Assembly: GCA_937980205.1 (NCBI GenBank)
Contig: CALJKW010000015.1
Span: forward strand, 1-64,000
Source of the DNA: an uncultured Myxococcales bacterium
GTDB taxonomy: Bacteria > Myxococcota > Myxococcia > Myxococcales > Myxococcaceae
Direction of reading: 5' to 3'
Length of the DNA stretch: 64,000 nt
Below are positions 1-8,559 of this stretch, piece by piece. The position numbers and the translations under genes were made by a program. Every line of letters starts with the position of its first letter. Position 1 is the first letter of the stretch. The notes under the pieces were generated by a model that was not told the origin of the DNA, ran no database searches, and saw nothing but the letters and a program-made list of their open reading frames with translations.

Positions 1-165
1 CCGCCGGCGACCGGGGACCGAATCCATTCGGAAGACATCCGACGTCAGATGTCCCAATTCGTGAGCGGCTCCCCGCCCCGCGCCTGCTTCAGCCGCAGCC
101 GCCGGCGACCGGGACCGGCTCCACTTGGAAGACATCCGACGTCAGATGTCCCAATTCGTGAGCGG
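1..165. repeat. Direct repeat with internal near-palindrome at left edge
   Basis: A 38-base block is repeated exactly at 31-68 and 128-165. The 20 bases before it are also nearly repeated (1-20 and 99-117), so the repeat period is about 97. Each block holds the 20-mer GACATCCGACGTCAGATGTC, a palindrome apart from one position pair. The left copy starts at the window edge, so further copies may lie outside. The whole stretch 1-346 lies downstream of the RNase R gene. I see no convincing gene in it, and 166-346 shows nothing recognisable. It could be a processing or termination region or a dispersed myxobacterial repeat. Confidence 0.75.
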
Positions 166-346
166 AGAAGACGACCACCGCACTCCGGTCCGCGATCCGC
201 CAGCGACCGCGGAGCGTGCTGCGCAGCTCGGAAGAGACCTCCGTCCCCTCGCAGCCGCACTCAGCGCGCCGATCCGAGGCGACGACGCAGGCCCAGGAGC
301 TGCCCCACTTCGCCTCCCTCGTGGCAGCGACCCCAGGCGGGGCCGC

Positions 347-3031
347 TCAGCGCCGCCGGCCCTTCGGCCCGCCGCCGCGCTTCCCACCACCGCCACCGCT
401 CTTCCCGCCACCGCCCTTGCGGCCGCCGCTGCGATCATCACCGCGCCCAGCTGCTCGCCGCGCAGTGCCGGCGAGGATCTCCGCGCGGGTCGGGTGCCGC
501 CGCACCGGCTGCTGCGCCTCGGACCGCTCGGGCTGCTCGGAGCGCTCCTCGCGCTCCTCCCACGGCTTCCGGTGCTCGCGCGTGTCCTGATGCTGCGGCG
601 GGGGATGGCGCTCGTGCGGCGTCGCCTTGTGCTCCCGCGGCGGCTTGCGCTCCTGCTGCTGCGGTTCGTGGCGCGTCGCCTTGTACTCGCGCGCCTCTTT
701 CCGCTCGCGCCGCTTCTTCCCGTCCTCGTGCCGGGGGCGCTCGCCGTGATCCCTCCGCGGCCCCTGGTCGCGCCCGCCGTGCCGCCGCGGGCCCTTCTGC
801 TCGCGGCCGGGCTGCCACCGCGCGTGCTTCCCTTCCGACAGCGGCACCTGCCGCTTCGGAGGTGCCGAGCGTGCCCGCTCCTCTTCGCCCTCCAGCTCGA
901 GCAGATCGAAGTCGATCTTCCGCGCCTGCAGGTTCACCGAGGCGATGCGCACGCGGGCCGGCATGCCGACCTTCACGACGCGCCCGCCGCCGAGAATGCC
1001 CCGGTACAGCCGCTGATCGAACTTCCACCCGTGCGGCCGCACCATGCCCTCGATGAAGAGCCCCTCGAGCTCGGCGAAGAACCCGTGCTCCGACAGGCCG
1101 GAGACGGTCGCCGGCAGCTCCTCGCCGACGCGATCCTTCACCATCAGGCACGAGTAGAACGCGACGACCTCGCGCTCGACCTTCATCGCGGCGCGCTCGC
1201 GCTCGCTCGACTGCACCGCCTGGCGCTCGAGGTGCTCGGCGTCGATCTCCTCGCCCGCCCAGACCTGCCGCAGCAGCCGGTGAACGATGAGATCCGGGTA
1301 CCGCCGAATCGGAGACGTGAAGTGGAGATAGTCCTCCGCCCCCAGGCCGTAGTGCCCCTCGTGCTGCGACGAGTACACGGCCTGCATCATCGACCTCAGC
1401 AACAGTTGATTCAGCGCGCGCTGCTCGGGGTGCCCTTCGAGCTGGCGCAACAGCTCGTTGAGCTCCTTCGACGACAGCCCGCCGTCGCGGACGTGCAGCC
1501 CGTGGGCTCCGGCCAGCGCGGCGAACGCGGCCAGCTTCTCCTCGTCGGGAGGCGCGTGGTACCGGTTTACCGTCGGAACGCCGCGCTCGCGGAAGAACCG
1601 CGCCACGGTCTCGTTCGCCGCCAGCATGCACTCTTCGACGATGCGGTGGCTCTCGAGCCGCTCGCGCCGCACCATCTGCGCCGGATTCCCCTCGTCATCC
1701 AGCTCGACCCTCGTCTCGAGGATGTCGAAGTCGATGGCCCCGCGCTCGAGGCGCATCTTCGTGAGCAGCCGCGACAGCTCGAGCAGCTTCTCGAACATCG
1801 GCTTGAACTTGTTCCGATGCGGAACGTCCTCGCCGCTGAGCACCGCGTGCACCTCGTTGTAGGTGCAGCGCGCCGCGCTCTTCATCACCGCCGGGTACAG
1901 CTCCGACGAGATGGGCTGGCCACGGCGATCGATCACCATGTCGGCGACCATGCACAGCCGGTCGACGTCGGGCTTGAGCGAGCAGATGCCGTTCGACAAC
2001 CGCTCGGGCAACATCGGCAGCACGCGCCCGGGCAGGTACACGCTGGTCGCGCGCCGCAGCGCCTCGGCGTCGAGCGCCGAGCCCTCGGTCACGTAGTGCG
2101 ACACGTCCGCGATCGCGACGACGAGCCGGTAGCCCTGCACATGATCGTCCACCCAGATGGCGTCGTCGAAGTCGCGCGCGTCTTCTCCGTCGATGGTGAC
2201 GAGCGGAATCGAGCGGACGTCGCGGCGGCCCTTCTCGCGCGCTTCGCCCTCCGACACGTTCGTGTCGATCGCGTCGGCCTCGTCCATCACCTCGGCGGGG
2301 AACTCCTCGTTGAAGCCCTGGGCGTACGCGATGCCGAGGACCTCGACGGAGAGATCTCCCATCTTGCCGAGCGAGCCGGCGACCTCGCCGGTGAGCCGGT
2401 CCTGCACGCTCAAGACCTTGCGACCGACGCCGAGCCGCACCTTCACCGCATCGCCGGGCCGCGCCAGCTGCGTCGGAGGGACCTCGATGGGCCCGATGTC
2501 GCTCTCCACCCACGCCCGGTCGCGCGACTGCTTGTACTCGCCGACGACCATCTGCCGCGTGCGGCTCGTCACGTCGACGATGCGGCCGCTCGGCCGCTCG
2601 ACATCGTCGCCGATGAGCTCGACGACGACGCGATCGTTGTCCAGCGCGCGCGCCGCATCGGCGGGCTTCACGAAGATGTTCTCACCCTCGCCCGAGATGG
2701 GGTGCACGAAGCCGAACCCGTTCGGGTGGATCTTCAGCGTGCCTTCGACCGTCTGCCGCTTCTTCTCGGGGAACCGCTCGCGGTGCATCCTGCGTGGCGC
2801 GTTCCCGTCTTCCTTCACCTCGACTGCTTCGGACTGCTTCGACTTCGACAACTTGAACCGTTTTCCTTCCTTCACCAATTGACCATCACGCACCAACTCC
2901 CGCAGGACGCGCTTGAGCGCCGTCTGCTGACCGGGGTGCACGCCACTGAGCTTCAAGAGCTCTTTGACGCCGAGCGGGTGATCCGCGCTCGACACGAGCT
3001 CGACCAGCGACGACGGACTGAACTTTGGCAC
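347..3031 (-). CDS. rnr: Ribonuclease R (3'-5' exoribonuclease)
   Basis: About 894 residues. RNase R degrades structured RNA from the 3' end in the cytoplasm and acts in mRNA decay and quality control of stable RNA. Visible domains: an N-terminal winged-helix region (about 5-62), cold-shock-type OB folds (about 95-250), the RNB catalytic domain with the metal-binding Asp cluster IDGEDARDFDDA (about 280-291), an S1 domain (about 645-735), and a long basic tail of Arg/Lys/Gly/His that ends in a Gly-Lys-rich stretch. The GTG start (VPKFSPSS) was chosen because upstream codons are not protein-like; it lies 8 bases after the stop of the upstream gene, so the two form an operon. The roughly 150-residue basic tail is longer than in E. 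coli and probably binds RNA (inference). Confidence 0.95.
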   Translation of the reverse strand: MPKFSPSSLVELVSSADHPLGVKELLKLSGVHPGQQTALKRVLRELVRDGQLVKEGKRFKLSKSKQSEAVEVKEDGNAPRRMHRERFPEKKRQTVEGTLKIHPNGFGFVHPISGEGENIFVKPADAARALDNDRVVVELIGDDVERPSGRIVDVTSRTRQMVVGEYKQSRDRAWVESDIGPIEVPPTQLARPGDAVKVRLGVGRKVLSVQDRLTGEVAGSLGKMGDLSVEVLGIAYAQGFNEEFPAEVMDEADAIDTNVSEGEAREKGRRDVRSIPLVTIDGEDARDFDDAIWVDDHVQGYRLVVAIADVSHYVTEGSALDAEALRRATSVYLPGRVLPMLPERLSNGICSLKPDVDRLCMVADMVIDRRGQPISSELYPAVMKSAARCTYNEVHAVLSGEDVPHRNKFKPMFEKLLELSRLLTKMRLERGAIDFDILETRVELDDEGNPAQMVRRERLESHRIVEECMLAANETVARFFRERGVPTVNRYHAPPDEEKLAAFAALAGAHGLHVRDGGLSSKELNELLRQLEGHPEQRALNQLLLRSMMQAVYSSQHEGHYGLGAEDYLHFTSPIRRYPDLIVHRLLRQVWAGEEIDAEHLERQAVQSSERERAAMKVEREVVAFYSCLMVKDRVGEELPATVSGLSEHGFFAELEGLFIEGMVRPHGWKFDQRLYRGILGGGRVVKVGMPARVRIASVNLQARKIDFDLLELEGEEERARSAPPKRQVPLSEGKHARWQPGREQKGPRRHGGRDQGPRRDHGERPRHEDGKKRRERKEAREYKATRHEPQQQERKPPREHKATPHERHPPPQHQDTREHRKPWEEREERSEQPERSEAQQPVRRHPTRAEILAGTARRAAGRGDDRSGGRKGGGGKSGGGGGKRGGGPKGRRR

Positions 3032-3039
3032 GGGGTGGA

Positions 3040-4476
3040 TTAACCCGGGAACGCGCCCGGCGCCGGAACCAGGTCCAGCCCCTTCACGTGCAGCTCGAGC
3101 TTGTACGTCTTCGAGACCTGCGCCGGGTTGAACGCCTTCGCGAGGAAGAACTCGACCTCGTGATCGCCCGGGTTGCGCGGCGTGAAGAAGAACTCGCGCG
3201 TCGCCGCGCCGCCCTTCAGCTCGAAGTTCGCCTCGCGCAGACCGACGCGCTTCGCCGTCGTGGGCTCGACCGCCCACGTGTACCCGGCCCGCTCGGGCAG
3301 CCGCACCGACAGGCCGCTGTTCAGCTTCACCTCGGCCTTGCCGGAGCTGCCAGAGCCCTCGACCTCGAGCACGTCCATGTTGTCGCGCGACACCGCGCGG
3401 AACTCGTTCGGCCGCGGGTCGCAGCTCTCGCAGGCGATGCGCCCACCCCAGCCGGACGACTTCTCGACCACGCCGGTCACGTGCAGCAGCTGCCCGACGT
3501 ACTTGCGCAGGCCCTTCGCTCCCTTGCCTTCGAGCGTGAAGCTCACCTGCTGGCGCGTGCCCGCGTTCGAGACGACGAGGAAGAAGTCTTCGCCCGTCAT
3601 CTCGAGCGTGCCGCGCAGCGACGCGTAGCCCTTCATGCCCGCGCCCATGCCGGCGCTCGACACCTGCTCGACCTCGCCCGGAGACAGGAAGCGCAGCTTG
3701 TCGACCTCGGGCGCCGCAGGCGCCTCGACCTCGGCGTCCGGCTTCTTCGCCGAGTACTTCCGCACGTCGACGATGCCGCCGTAGTTGTTCGTGCGGCGGA
3801 TGTACCCGCTCACGCTGACCTTGTGGTCGACGTACGCAGGCAGCACTTCCTGATCGGGCCCCTGCAGGAGGAAATACAGCTCGCGCTTGTCGCGGCCGAT
3901 CACCTCGAGGTACGGGAAGTTCGCGTGGACGATGAGGCGGCCCTTGAGCGAGCCCTCGCCCATCACTCCGCGGCCGAGGCCGACGGTGAGCAGCTGCTCC
4001 ATCTCGCGCTTGGTCAGCGCCTCGGCGAGCGACGGCAGCTTCGACGCCCGCGGCAGCTGCTTGTCGGGCATCGGCCCCAGGAAGCCGCCCTCTTTGCGCG
4101 GTGCAGAGAACATCGGCGCGGGGATCGCGTCCTTCGCGCCCTTCTTGCCCTTCTCCTTCACGTCGGCCTTGCCGGCAGGCTTGACCGCCTCTGCGGCCTT
4201 CGCGGTCTTCACCGAAGCCGGAGCGCCCTTCGCGGGCGCCGCCTTCGCGGCCTTCGAAGCTGCTTTGGGCGACCCTGCTTTGGACGATGCGGCTTTTGAC
4301 GACGCTGCTTTGGAAGGCGCAGCCTTAGCGCTCTTCGCAGAAGACTTCTTCGCAGCGGGCTTTTTCTTTGCGGCGGCCTTCTTCTTCTTGGCCAATTGGG
4401 GAGCCTCCTCAACGGGGAGCTTCGACAGGTGCGCGTACGCCGACATTGCCCCATTGTCAATATAAACCTTGGACAT
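3040..4476 (-). CDS. Lys/Ala-rich protein with OB-like middle and chagasin-like C-terminal domain
   Basis: About 478 residues. The N-terminal third (about 30-110) is a low-complexity Lys/Ala/Ser stretch like histone H1 tails and eukaryote-like myxobacterial DNA-binding proteins. The middle (about 140-370) contains two beta-rich segments with phrases such as VSVSGYIRR and LLHVTGVVEKSSGW, reminiscent of OB folds. The last 90 residues carry RLPERAGYTW and a Gly-Ala segment followed by beta strands, which resembles the chagasin/inhibitor-I42 fold of cysteine-protease inhibitors (inference from the GYxW motif). It is the first gene of an operon with rnr. The ATG at 4476 is used here; an in-frame ATG at 4446 is an alternative because AAGGA abuts the first ATG with no spacer. 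Function unknown. Confidence 0.75.
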   Translation of the reverse strand: MSKVYIDNGAMSAYAHLSKLPVEEAPQLAKKKKAAAKKKPAAKKSSAKSAKAAPSKAASSKAASSKAGSPKAASKAAKAAPAKGAPASVKTAKAAEAVKPAGKADVKEKGKKGAKDAIPAPMFSAPRKEGGFLGPMPDKQLPRASKLPSLAEALTKREMEQLLTVGLGRGVMGEGSLKGRLIVHANFPYLEVIGRDKRELYFLLQGPDQEVLPAYVDHKVSVSGYIRRTNNYGGIVDVRKYSAKKPDAEVEAPAAPEVDKLRFLSPGEVEQVSSAGMGAGMKGYASLRGTLEMTGEDFFLVVSNAGTRQQVSFTLEGKGAKGLRKYVGQLLHVTGVVEKSSGWGGRIACESCDPRPNEFRAVSRDNMDVLEVEGSGSSGKAEVKLNSGLSVRLPERAGYTWAVEPTTAKRVGLREANFELKGGAATREFFFTPRNPGDHEVEFFLAKAFNPAQVSKTYKLELHVKGLDLVPAPGAFPG

Positions 4477-4506
4477 TCCTTGAGGTTTTGAGGTTAAGTC
4501 TGAGGG

Positions 4507-5727
4507 GTGTCCCTGACTCCCGTCGAGCACGCGCAGAGCCAGATCCTTCAACGGATCTCGCCACTTGAAGAGGAAGCCGTCTCCCTGGACGAGGCCCTGG
4601 GCAGGGCCACGACCGAGGCCGCGACCGCGCTGCGGACGCTGCCGGTCGCCGACAACTCGGCGATGGACGGCTACGCCGTTCGGGCCGCCGACGTGGCGGC
4701 GCCGCCGGTCAGCCTGAAGATCGTCGAGCGGATCTTCGCCGGCCAGGCGCCGCGGCGTGAGGTGCAGCCGGGCGAGTGCGCGCGGATCATGACGGGCGCG
4801 CAGCTGCCGCGCGGGGCCGACGCCGTCATCATGCAGGAGAAGACGCGGGCCGGCGCCGACGAGACCACCGTCGAGATCCTCGAGAGCGTGAAGGCGCAGG
4901 CGAACGTGCGCTCGCGCGGAGAAGACTCGGTCGAGGGCGACGTGCTCATCCCCAAGGGCACCGCGCTCGGCATCGGAGAGCTCGGCCTGCTGTGGGCCCA
5001 GGGCCTCTCGACCGTGCGCGTGCACCGCCGTCCGCGGGTGGGCATCGTCTCGAGCGGCGACGAGCTCGTCGAGATCGGCGCCCCACACGGGGGCCGCATC
5101 TACGACACCAACTCGCCCGCGATCGCCGCGATGGTCCGCCGCGCCGGCGGAGTCCCCCGCAAGCTCGGCATCGCACCCGATCGCCTCGAGGCCGTGCGGC
5201 AGAAGATCGAGACGGGCCTGTCACCCGACTTCGACGTCCTCATCTGCATCGCGGGCATGTCGGTCGGCGAGAAGGACTACGTGCGCGAGGTGCTCGGCAT
5301 GCTCGGCGTGCAGATCGACTTCTGGCGCGTCGCGATGCGGCCGGGCAAGCCGCTCGCGTTCGGCACGCGCGGCAAGACCCTCGTGTTCGGGCTGCCGGGG
5401 AACCCGGTCTCGTCGCTCGTCACCTTCGAGCTGTTCGTACGGCCGGCGCTCAAGAAGCTGCAGGGCCTCGACCCCACCGTTCCGGTCGTGCCGGGCGTGA
5501 TGGGGGCCGCGCTCAAGAAGCCAGAAGGGCTGCGGCTGTTCGCGCGCGCGCGGGTCGCGCTGCAGGACGGCGTGCTCGTGGCGACGCCGCTCGGCTCTCA
5601 GACTTCGGGCGCGCTGACGTCCGCTGCAGGGGCAACGCACCTGGTGTCGGTGCCGCCGGAGGTCACCAGCGTGTCTGCGGGCGACAAAGTCGAACTTATT
5701 CCGGTGAGTTGGGCGCCCGGCCGATGA
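4507..5727 (+). CDS. moeA: Molybdopterin molybdenumtransferase MoeA
   Basis: 406 residues, the normal length. MoeA inserts molybdate into adenylylated molybdopterin in the last step of molybdenum cofactor synthesis. Family motifs are in order: DNSAMDGYAVRAADV near 44-58, RIMTGAQLPRGADAVIMQE near 94-112, VGIVSSGDELVE at the start of the MogA-like domain, WRVAMRPGKP, and GLPGNPVSS near 295. The usual SGGVSVG loop reads IAGMSVGEKD, a small deviation. The GTG start at 4507 is 30 bases from the divergent gene at 4476, so any promoters share a very short region. The only other molybdenum cofactor gene here is moaA at 19 kb. Confidence 0.95.
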   Translation: MSLTPVEHAQSQILQRISPLEEEAVSLDEALGRATTEAATALRTLPVADNSAMDGYAVRAADVAAPPVSLKIVERIFAGQAPRREVQPGECARIMTGAQLPRGADAVIMQEKTRAGADETTVEILESVKAQANVRSRGEDSVEGDVLIPKGTALGIGELGLLWAQGLSTVRVHRRPRVGIVSSGDELVEIGAPHGGRIYDTNSPAIAAMVRRAGGVPRKLGIAPDRLEAVRQKIETGLSPDFDVLICIAGMSVGEKDYVREVLGMLGVQIDFWRVAMRPGKPLAFGTRGKTLVFGLPGNPVSSLVTFELFVRPALKKLQGLDPTVPVVPGVMGAALKKPEGLRLFARARVALQDGVLVATPLGSQTSGALTSAAGATHLVSVPPEVTSVSAGDKVELIPVSWAPGR

Positions 5728-5778
5728 CCCCGTCTTGACTCCAGAAACCAAAGCCGTAATTGAGCGTCTAGGAAGCAC

Positions 5779-6441
5779 ATGAATCCCAAGGTCCTGCCTT
5801 CACGGAAGCCCACTCACCACCTCGAGCGCTTCAGCGAAGCCACCCTGCCCACCGAGAGGGGCGAGTTCAAGGTCGTCGTCTTCCGCGACAAGCGCAACGG
5901 CGCCGAGCACCTGGCGATGGTGCGCGGCGACGTGCAGGGCCACGAAGGCGTCCCGGTCCGCATCCACAGCGAGTGCCTCACCAGCGAGGTGTTCGGCAGC
6001 CTGCGCTGCGACTGCCGTGCCCAGCTCGACCGCGCGCTCGACTTCATCGCGCAGAGCTCGCGCGGCGTGCTCGTCTACCTGCGCCAGGAGGGCCGCGGCA
6101 TCGGCCTCGGCAACAAGATCCGCGCCTACCAGCTGCAGCAGGAGCACGGGCTCGACACGGTCGAGGCGAACCTGAAGCTGGGCTTCCCCGATGACGCGCG
6201 CCGCTACGACGTCGCCGCCGAGATCCTGCGCTCGCTGGACGTGCGCAGCGTCGACCTCATCACCAACAACCCGCTCAAGATCGCCGGGCTGGTCGATGAG
6301 GGAATTCCGGTCAGGCGTCGAATTCCTTCGCGAACCGCGCACAATCCGCTTAACGTGGGCTACCTCAAGACGAAGCGCGATCGCTCTGGACACCTGATTG
6401 AGCTCCTCGCCGAGGAAAACCCGGAAGCCGAAGTCGGTTGA
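5779..6441 (+). CDS. ribA: GTP cyclohydrolase II
   Basis: 220 residues. It opens the GTP ring to give 2,5-diamino-6-ribosylamino-4(3H)-pyrimidinone 5'-phosphate, the first step of riboflavin synthesis. The zinc-binding pattern is visible as HSECLTSEVFGSLRCDC (about 65-81), followed by VYLRQEGRGIGL and DLITNNPLKI, both typical of the family. It is a stand-alone RibA; the DHBP synthase domain (RibB) fused in many bacteria is absent. The 51-base gap after moeA and the overlap with the next gene suggest a plus-strand operon. Confidence 0.95.
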   Translation: MNPKVLPSRKPTHHLERFSEATLPTERGEFKVVVFRDKRNGAEHLAMVRGDVQGHEGVPVRIHSECLTSEVFGSLRCDCRAQLDRALDFIAQSSRGVLVYLRQEGRGIGLGNKIRAYQLQQEHGLDTVEANLKLGFPDDARRYDVAAEILRSLDVRSVDLITNNPLKIAGLVDEGIPVRRRIPSRTAHNPLNVGYLKTKRDRSGHLIELLAEENPEAEVG

Positions 6442-7327
6442 GTCGAAGCGTCCGGCGGGGCCCAAGAACCCTGTTTCAAAGAGCGTTGGTTCCAAGAACA
6501 GCGCCGGCCCGACCGTCCGCTTCTGGGGCGTGAGAGGCTCGATCCCCTCGCCCGGCCCGGCGACCGCGAAGTACGGCGGCAACACCCCGTGCGTCGAGGT
6601 CCGCTGCGGAGACGAGCTGCTGGTCTTCGATCTCGGCACCGGCGTCCGCGCGCTCGGCGAGAAGTACGGCCCCGCCGTCACCGCGTCGATCTTCGTCTCG
6701 CACTACCACTACGACCACCTGCAGGGGCTGCCGTTCTTCACCCCGATGTTCAACCCGAAGTCGAAGGTCGTCTTCTACGGCCCCTCGCGCGGGGGCCGCA
6801 CGGTGAAGGACGTCATCGTCGCGCAGATGCAGCAGCCGTTCTTCCCGGTCACCGCCGAGATGGTGTTCCGGGCCGACGTCGACTACCGGGCCGTCGCCGA
6901 GGGCGACCGCATCCTGCTCGGAGACGCCGTCGTCACCGCGCTCGAGGTGAAGCACCCCGGCGGGAACCTGGCCTACCGCGTCCACTACCGCGGCCGCTCG
7001 GTCGTGTACTGCACCGACGCCGAGCACGGCTCGGAGCGCGACGCGAAGCTCATCGACTTCGCGCGCGGCGCCGACCTGCTCATCTTCGACGCGATGTACT
7101 CCGAGGACGAGTACAAGGGCGTGTTCGGCCCGCCGAAGATCGGCTGGGGCCACTCGACCTGGGAGCAGGCCATCGCCACCGCCGAGGGCGCCGGAGTCGG
7201 CCAGCTCTGCCTCTTCCACCACGACCCCACGCGCAACGACGACGCGCTCGACAAGCTGCTCGCGAAGGTCCGCAAGCACCGCAAAGAGGCCGTCGCCGCC
7301 GCCGAGGGCCAGGTCATTCAGCTCTGA
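6398..7327 (+). CDS. Metallo-beta-lactamase-fold hydrolase
   Basis: About 309 residues. The domain starts near residue 40 with VRFWGVRGSIPSPGP, the usual opening of a PhnP/cyclic-nucleotide-phosphodiesterase-like branch of the superfamily. Metal ligands are visible in SHYHYDHLQGLPFF, a later His in EVKHPGG, and Asp/His in YCTDAEHG and IFDAMYSEDEY. This suggests a phosphodiesterase or nuclease-type activity, but the substrate cannot be told. The TTG start inside ribA is the only initiation codon before the domain in this frame, giving a 44-base overlap with ribA; the first 38 residues are low-complexity Lys/Ser/Pro. The 3' end overlaps the convergent lipB gene by 14 bases. Confidence 0.85.
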   Translation: MSSSPRKTRKPKSVESKRPAGPKNPVSKSVGSKNSAGPTVRFWGVRGSIPSPGPATAKYGGNTPCVEVRCGDELLVFDLGTGVRALGEKYGPAVTASIFVSHYHYDHLQGLPFFTPMFNPKSKVVFYGPSRGGRTVKDVIVAQMQQPFFPVTAEMVFRADVDYRAVAEGDRILLGDAVVTALEVKHPGGNLAYRVHYRGRSVVYCTDAEHGSERDAKLIDFARGADLLIFDAMYSEDEYKGVFGPPKIGWGHSTWEQAIATAEGAGVGQLCLFHHDPTRNDDALDKLLAKVRKHRKEAVAAAEGQVIQL

Positions 7328-8336
7328 GAATGGCCTTCTTCAGGCCCGCGAACGGCATGCGCTCGATCGCGGCGGCGGGCTCCAACCACTCGTAGGCGTC
7401 GTGCTCGGTGAGCTTCGGCTCTCCGGCGGCCTCGGCCGAAAACGCGTGCTCGCGGACGACGACCGGCCCGTCCAATGTGAATGCGTGTTCATATTCGAGC
7501 GGGACGACGCGCTCGATGGCCATGCCCGTCTCTTCGCGGGCCTCGCGGAGCGCCGCCTGCGCGGGGGTCTCTCCGGGCTCGATGCGACCGGTGACGATCT
7601 GCCAGAAGCCGCCCTTCGCCTCGGGGCGCTTCAGCGCGAGCACCCTGCCCTGCCGGCGGACGACGACGCTCACCGTGCGCAGCGGCTCGGGCGCGACGGC
7701 GATCGGCTGCTCGAAGACCTCGGCGAACTTCCGGGCGACGAGCGGCTCGACCTCTTCCGCCGAGATGGCCCGGCCGAGCTCCTGCGCCATGCTGGTCACG
7801 CCCGCCTCGCGGATGCCGCACGGCACGATGAGCTCGAAGTGCGTGAGGTTCGGCTGCACGTTGAGCGCGAAGCCGTGGCGGGTGTACCAGCGCGAGAGGT
7901 GGACGCCGAGCGCGGCGATCTTGCGGCCCTTCGTCCAGACGCCGGGCCACTTCTCTTCTCGGTGCGCCTCGATGCCGAAGTGGGCGCAGACGCGGATCAT
8001 GACCTCTTCGATGCGGCGCACGTAGCGGCGGACGTCCTGCTGGCCCGGCGGCAGGTACAAGAGCGGGTAGCCGACGAGCTGGCCGGGGCCGTGGTACGTG
8101 ACGTCGCCGCCGCGGTCGGTCTCGTGCAGCTCGACGCCGAGCGAGCGCAGCTTCTCGGGGCTCGCCAGCACGTTGTACTGCTTGGCGCCGCGCCCCAGCG
8201 TGAGCACGGGCGGGTGCTGCAGCAGCATCAGGCTGTCGCCGACGGTGCCGGCCCGGCGCGCTTCCTGGAAGCGGCGCTGCAGCTCGAGGCCGTCGGCGTA
8301 TTCGACGAGGCCGAGGTGGTGGACGGTGATGCTCAC
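7314..8336 (-). CDS. lipB: Octanoyltransferase LipB fused to a Nudix hydrolase domain
   Basis: 340 residues. Residues 1-205 match LipB, which moves octanoyl from acyl carrier protein to lipoyl domains. Visible are the family phrases TDRGGDVTYHGPGQLVGYP, KIAALGVHLSRW and VPCGIREAGVTSM; the Cys in the last is the expected catalytic Cys and the Lys in KIAALG the expected Lys. Residues 208-340 are a complete Nudix domain with box GRIEPGETPAQAALREAREE followed by TGM (pattern GX5EX7REUXEEXGU intact). LipB alone is about 210-240 residues, so this is a fusion. The GTG start has GGGGGA 6-7 bases upstream. It lies downstream of the lipA-dehydrogenase operon on the same strand, separated by a repeat element. 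Confidence 0.92.
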   Translation of the reverse strand: MSITVHHLGLVEYADGLELQRRFQEARRAGTVGDSLMLLQHPPVLTLGRGAKQYNVLASPEKLRSLGVELHETDRGGDVTYHGPGQLVGYPLLYLPPGQQDVRRYVRRIEEVMIRVCAHFGIEAHREEKWPGVWTKGRKIAALGVHLSRWYTRHGFALNVQPNLTHFELIVPCGIREAGVTSMAQELGRAISAEEVEPLVARKFAEVFEQPIAVAPEPLRTVSVVVRRQGRVLALKRPEAKGGFWQIVTGRIEPGETPAQAALREAREETGMAIERVVPLEYEHAFTLDGPVVVREHAFSAEAAGEPKLTEHDAYEWLEPAAAIERMPFAGLKKAILRAE

Positions 8337-8359
8337 GGTCGAGTCCCCCACCGTTCCCC

Positions 8360-8550
8360 CTGAGAGGGTCGAGCAGAATACGCGGCCTCTTCGTGACTCC
8401 GTTCGCCCTGAGCGCAGCAGCCCGAAGGGCTGCGGAGTCGAAGGGGGCGCGAAGCCGATGCGTGGCCCGCTTCGACTGCGGCGCCCGCGGCGCCTCCGCT
8501 CAGCGTGAACGGCGGTCGGCCATGCGCGGCACTCTCGTCGACCCTCTGAA
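8360..8550. repeat. Dispersed palindromic element, copy A (largest)
   Basis: The reverse complement of this block is nearly identical over about 150 bases to 29971-30122. The ends carry inverted matches to TGAGAGGGTCGA (8361-8372 and 8538-8549). Inside are two opposed arms, one with GAGTCGAAG and one with CTTCGACT, each joined to a CCGCTCAGCGTGAACGG-like box, so the RNA or single strand could fold into a long imperfect hairpin. It fills the gap between the gene at 8560 and lipB. It looks like a non-coding REP/MITE-type element; no transposase is present. Confidence 0.8.
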
Positions 8551-8559
8551 CGGAGGTCG

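Noticed and set aside
1..165. CRISPR array at the left edge
   Set aside because: Only two repeats, a 59-base spacer that itself contains repeat-like sequence, and no cas genes.
125..3043. A 972-codon plus-strand open frame over RNase R
   Set aside because: It is opposite a gene with all RNase R motifs; its sequence is Arg/Leu/His-rich low complexity caused by GC-rich third positions. Many similar long antisense frames in the window were dropped for the same reason.
8360..8550. Insertion sequence remnant
   Set aside because: Too short, and no transposase homology on either strand; kept as a MITE/REP-like repeat.
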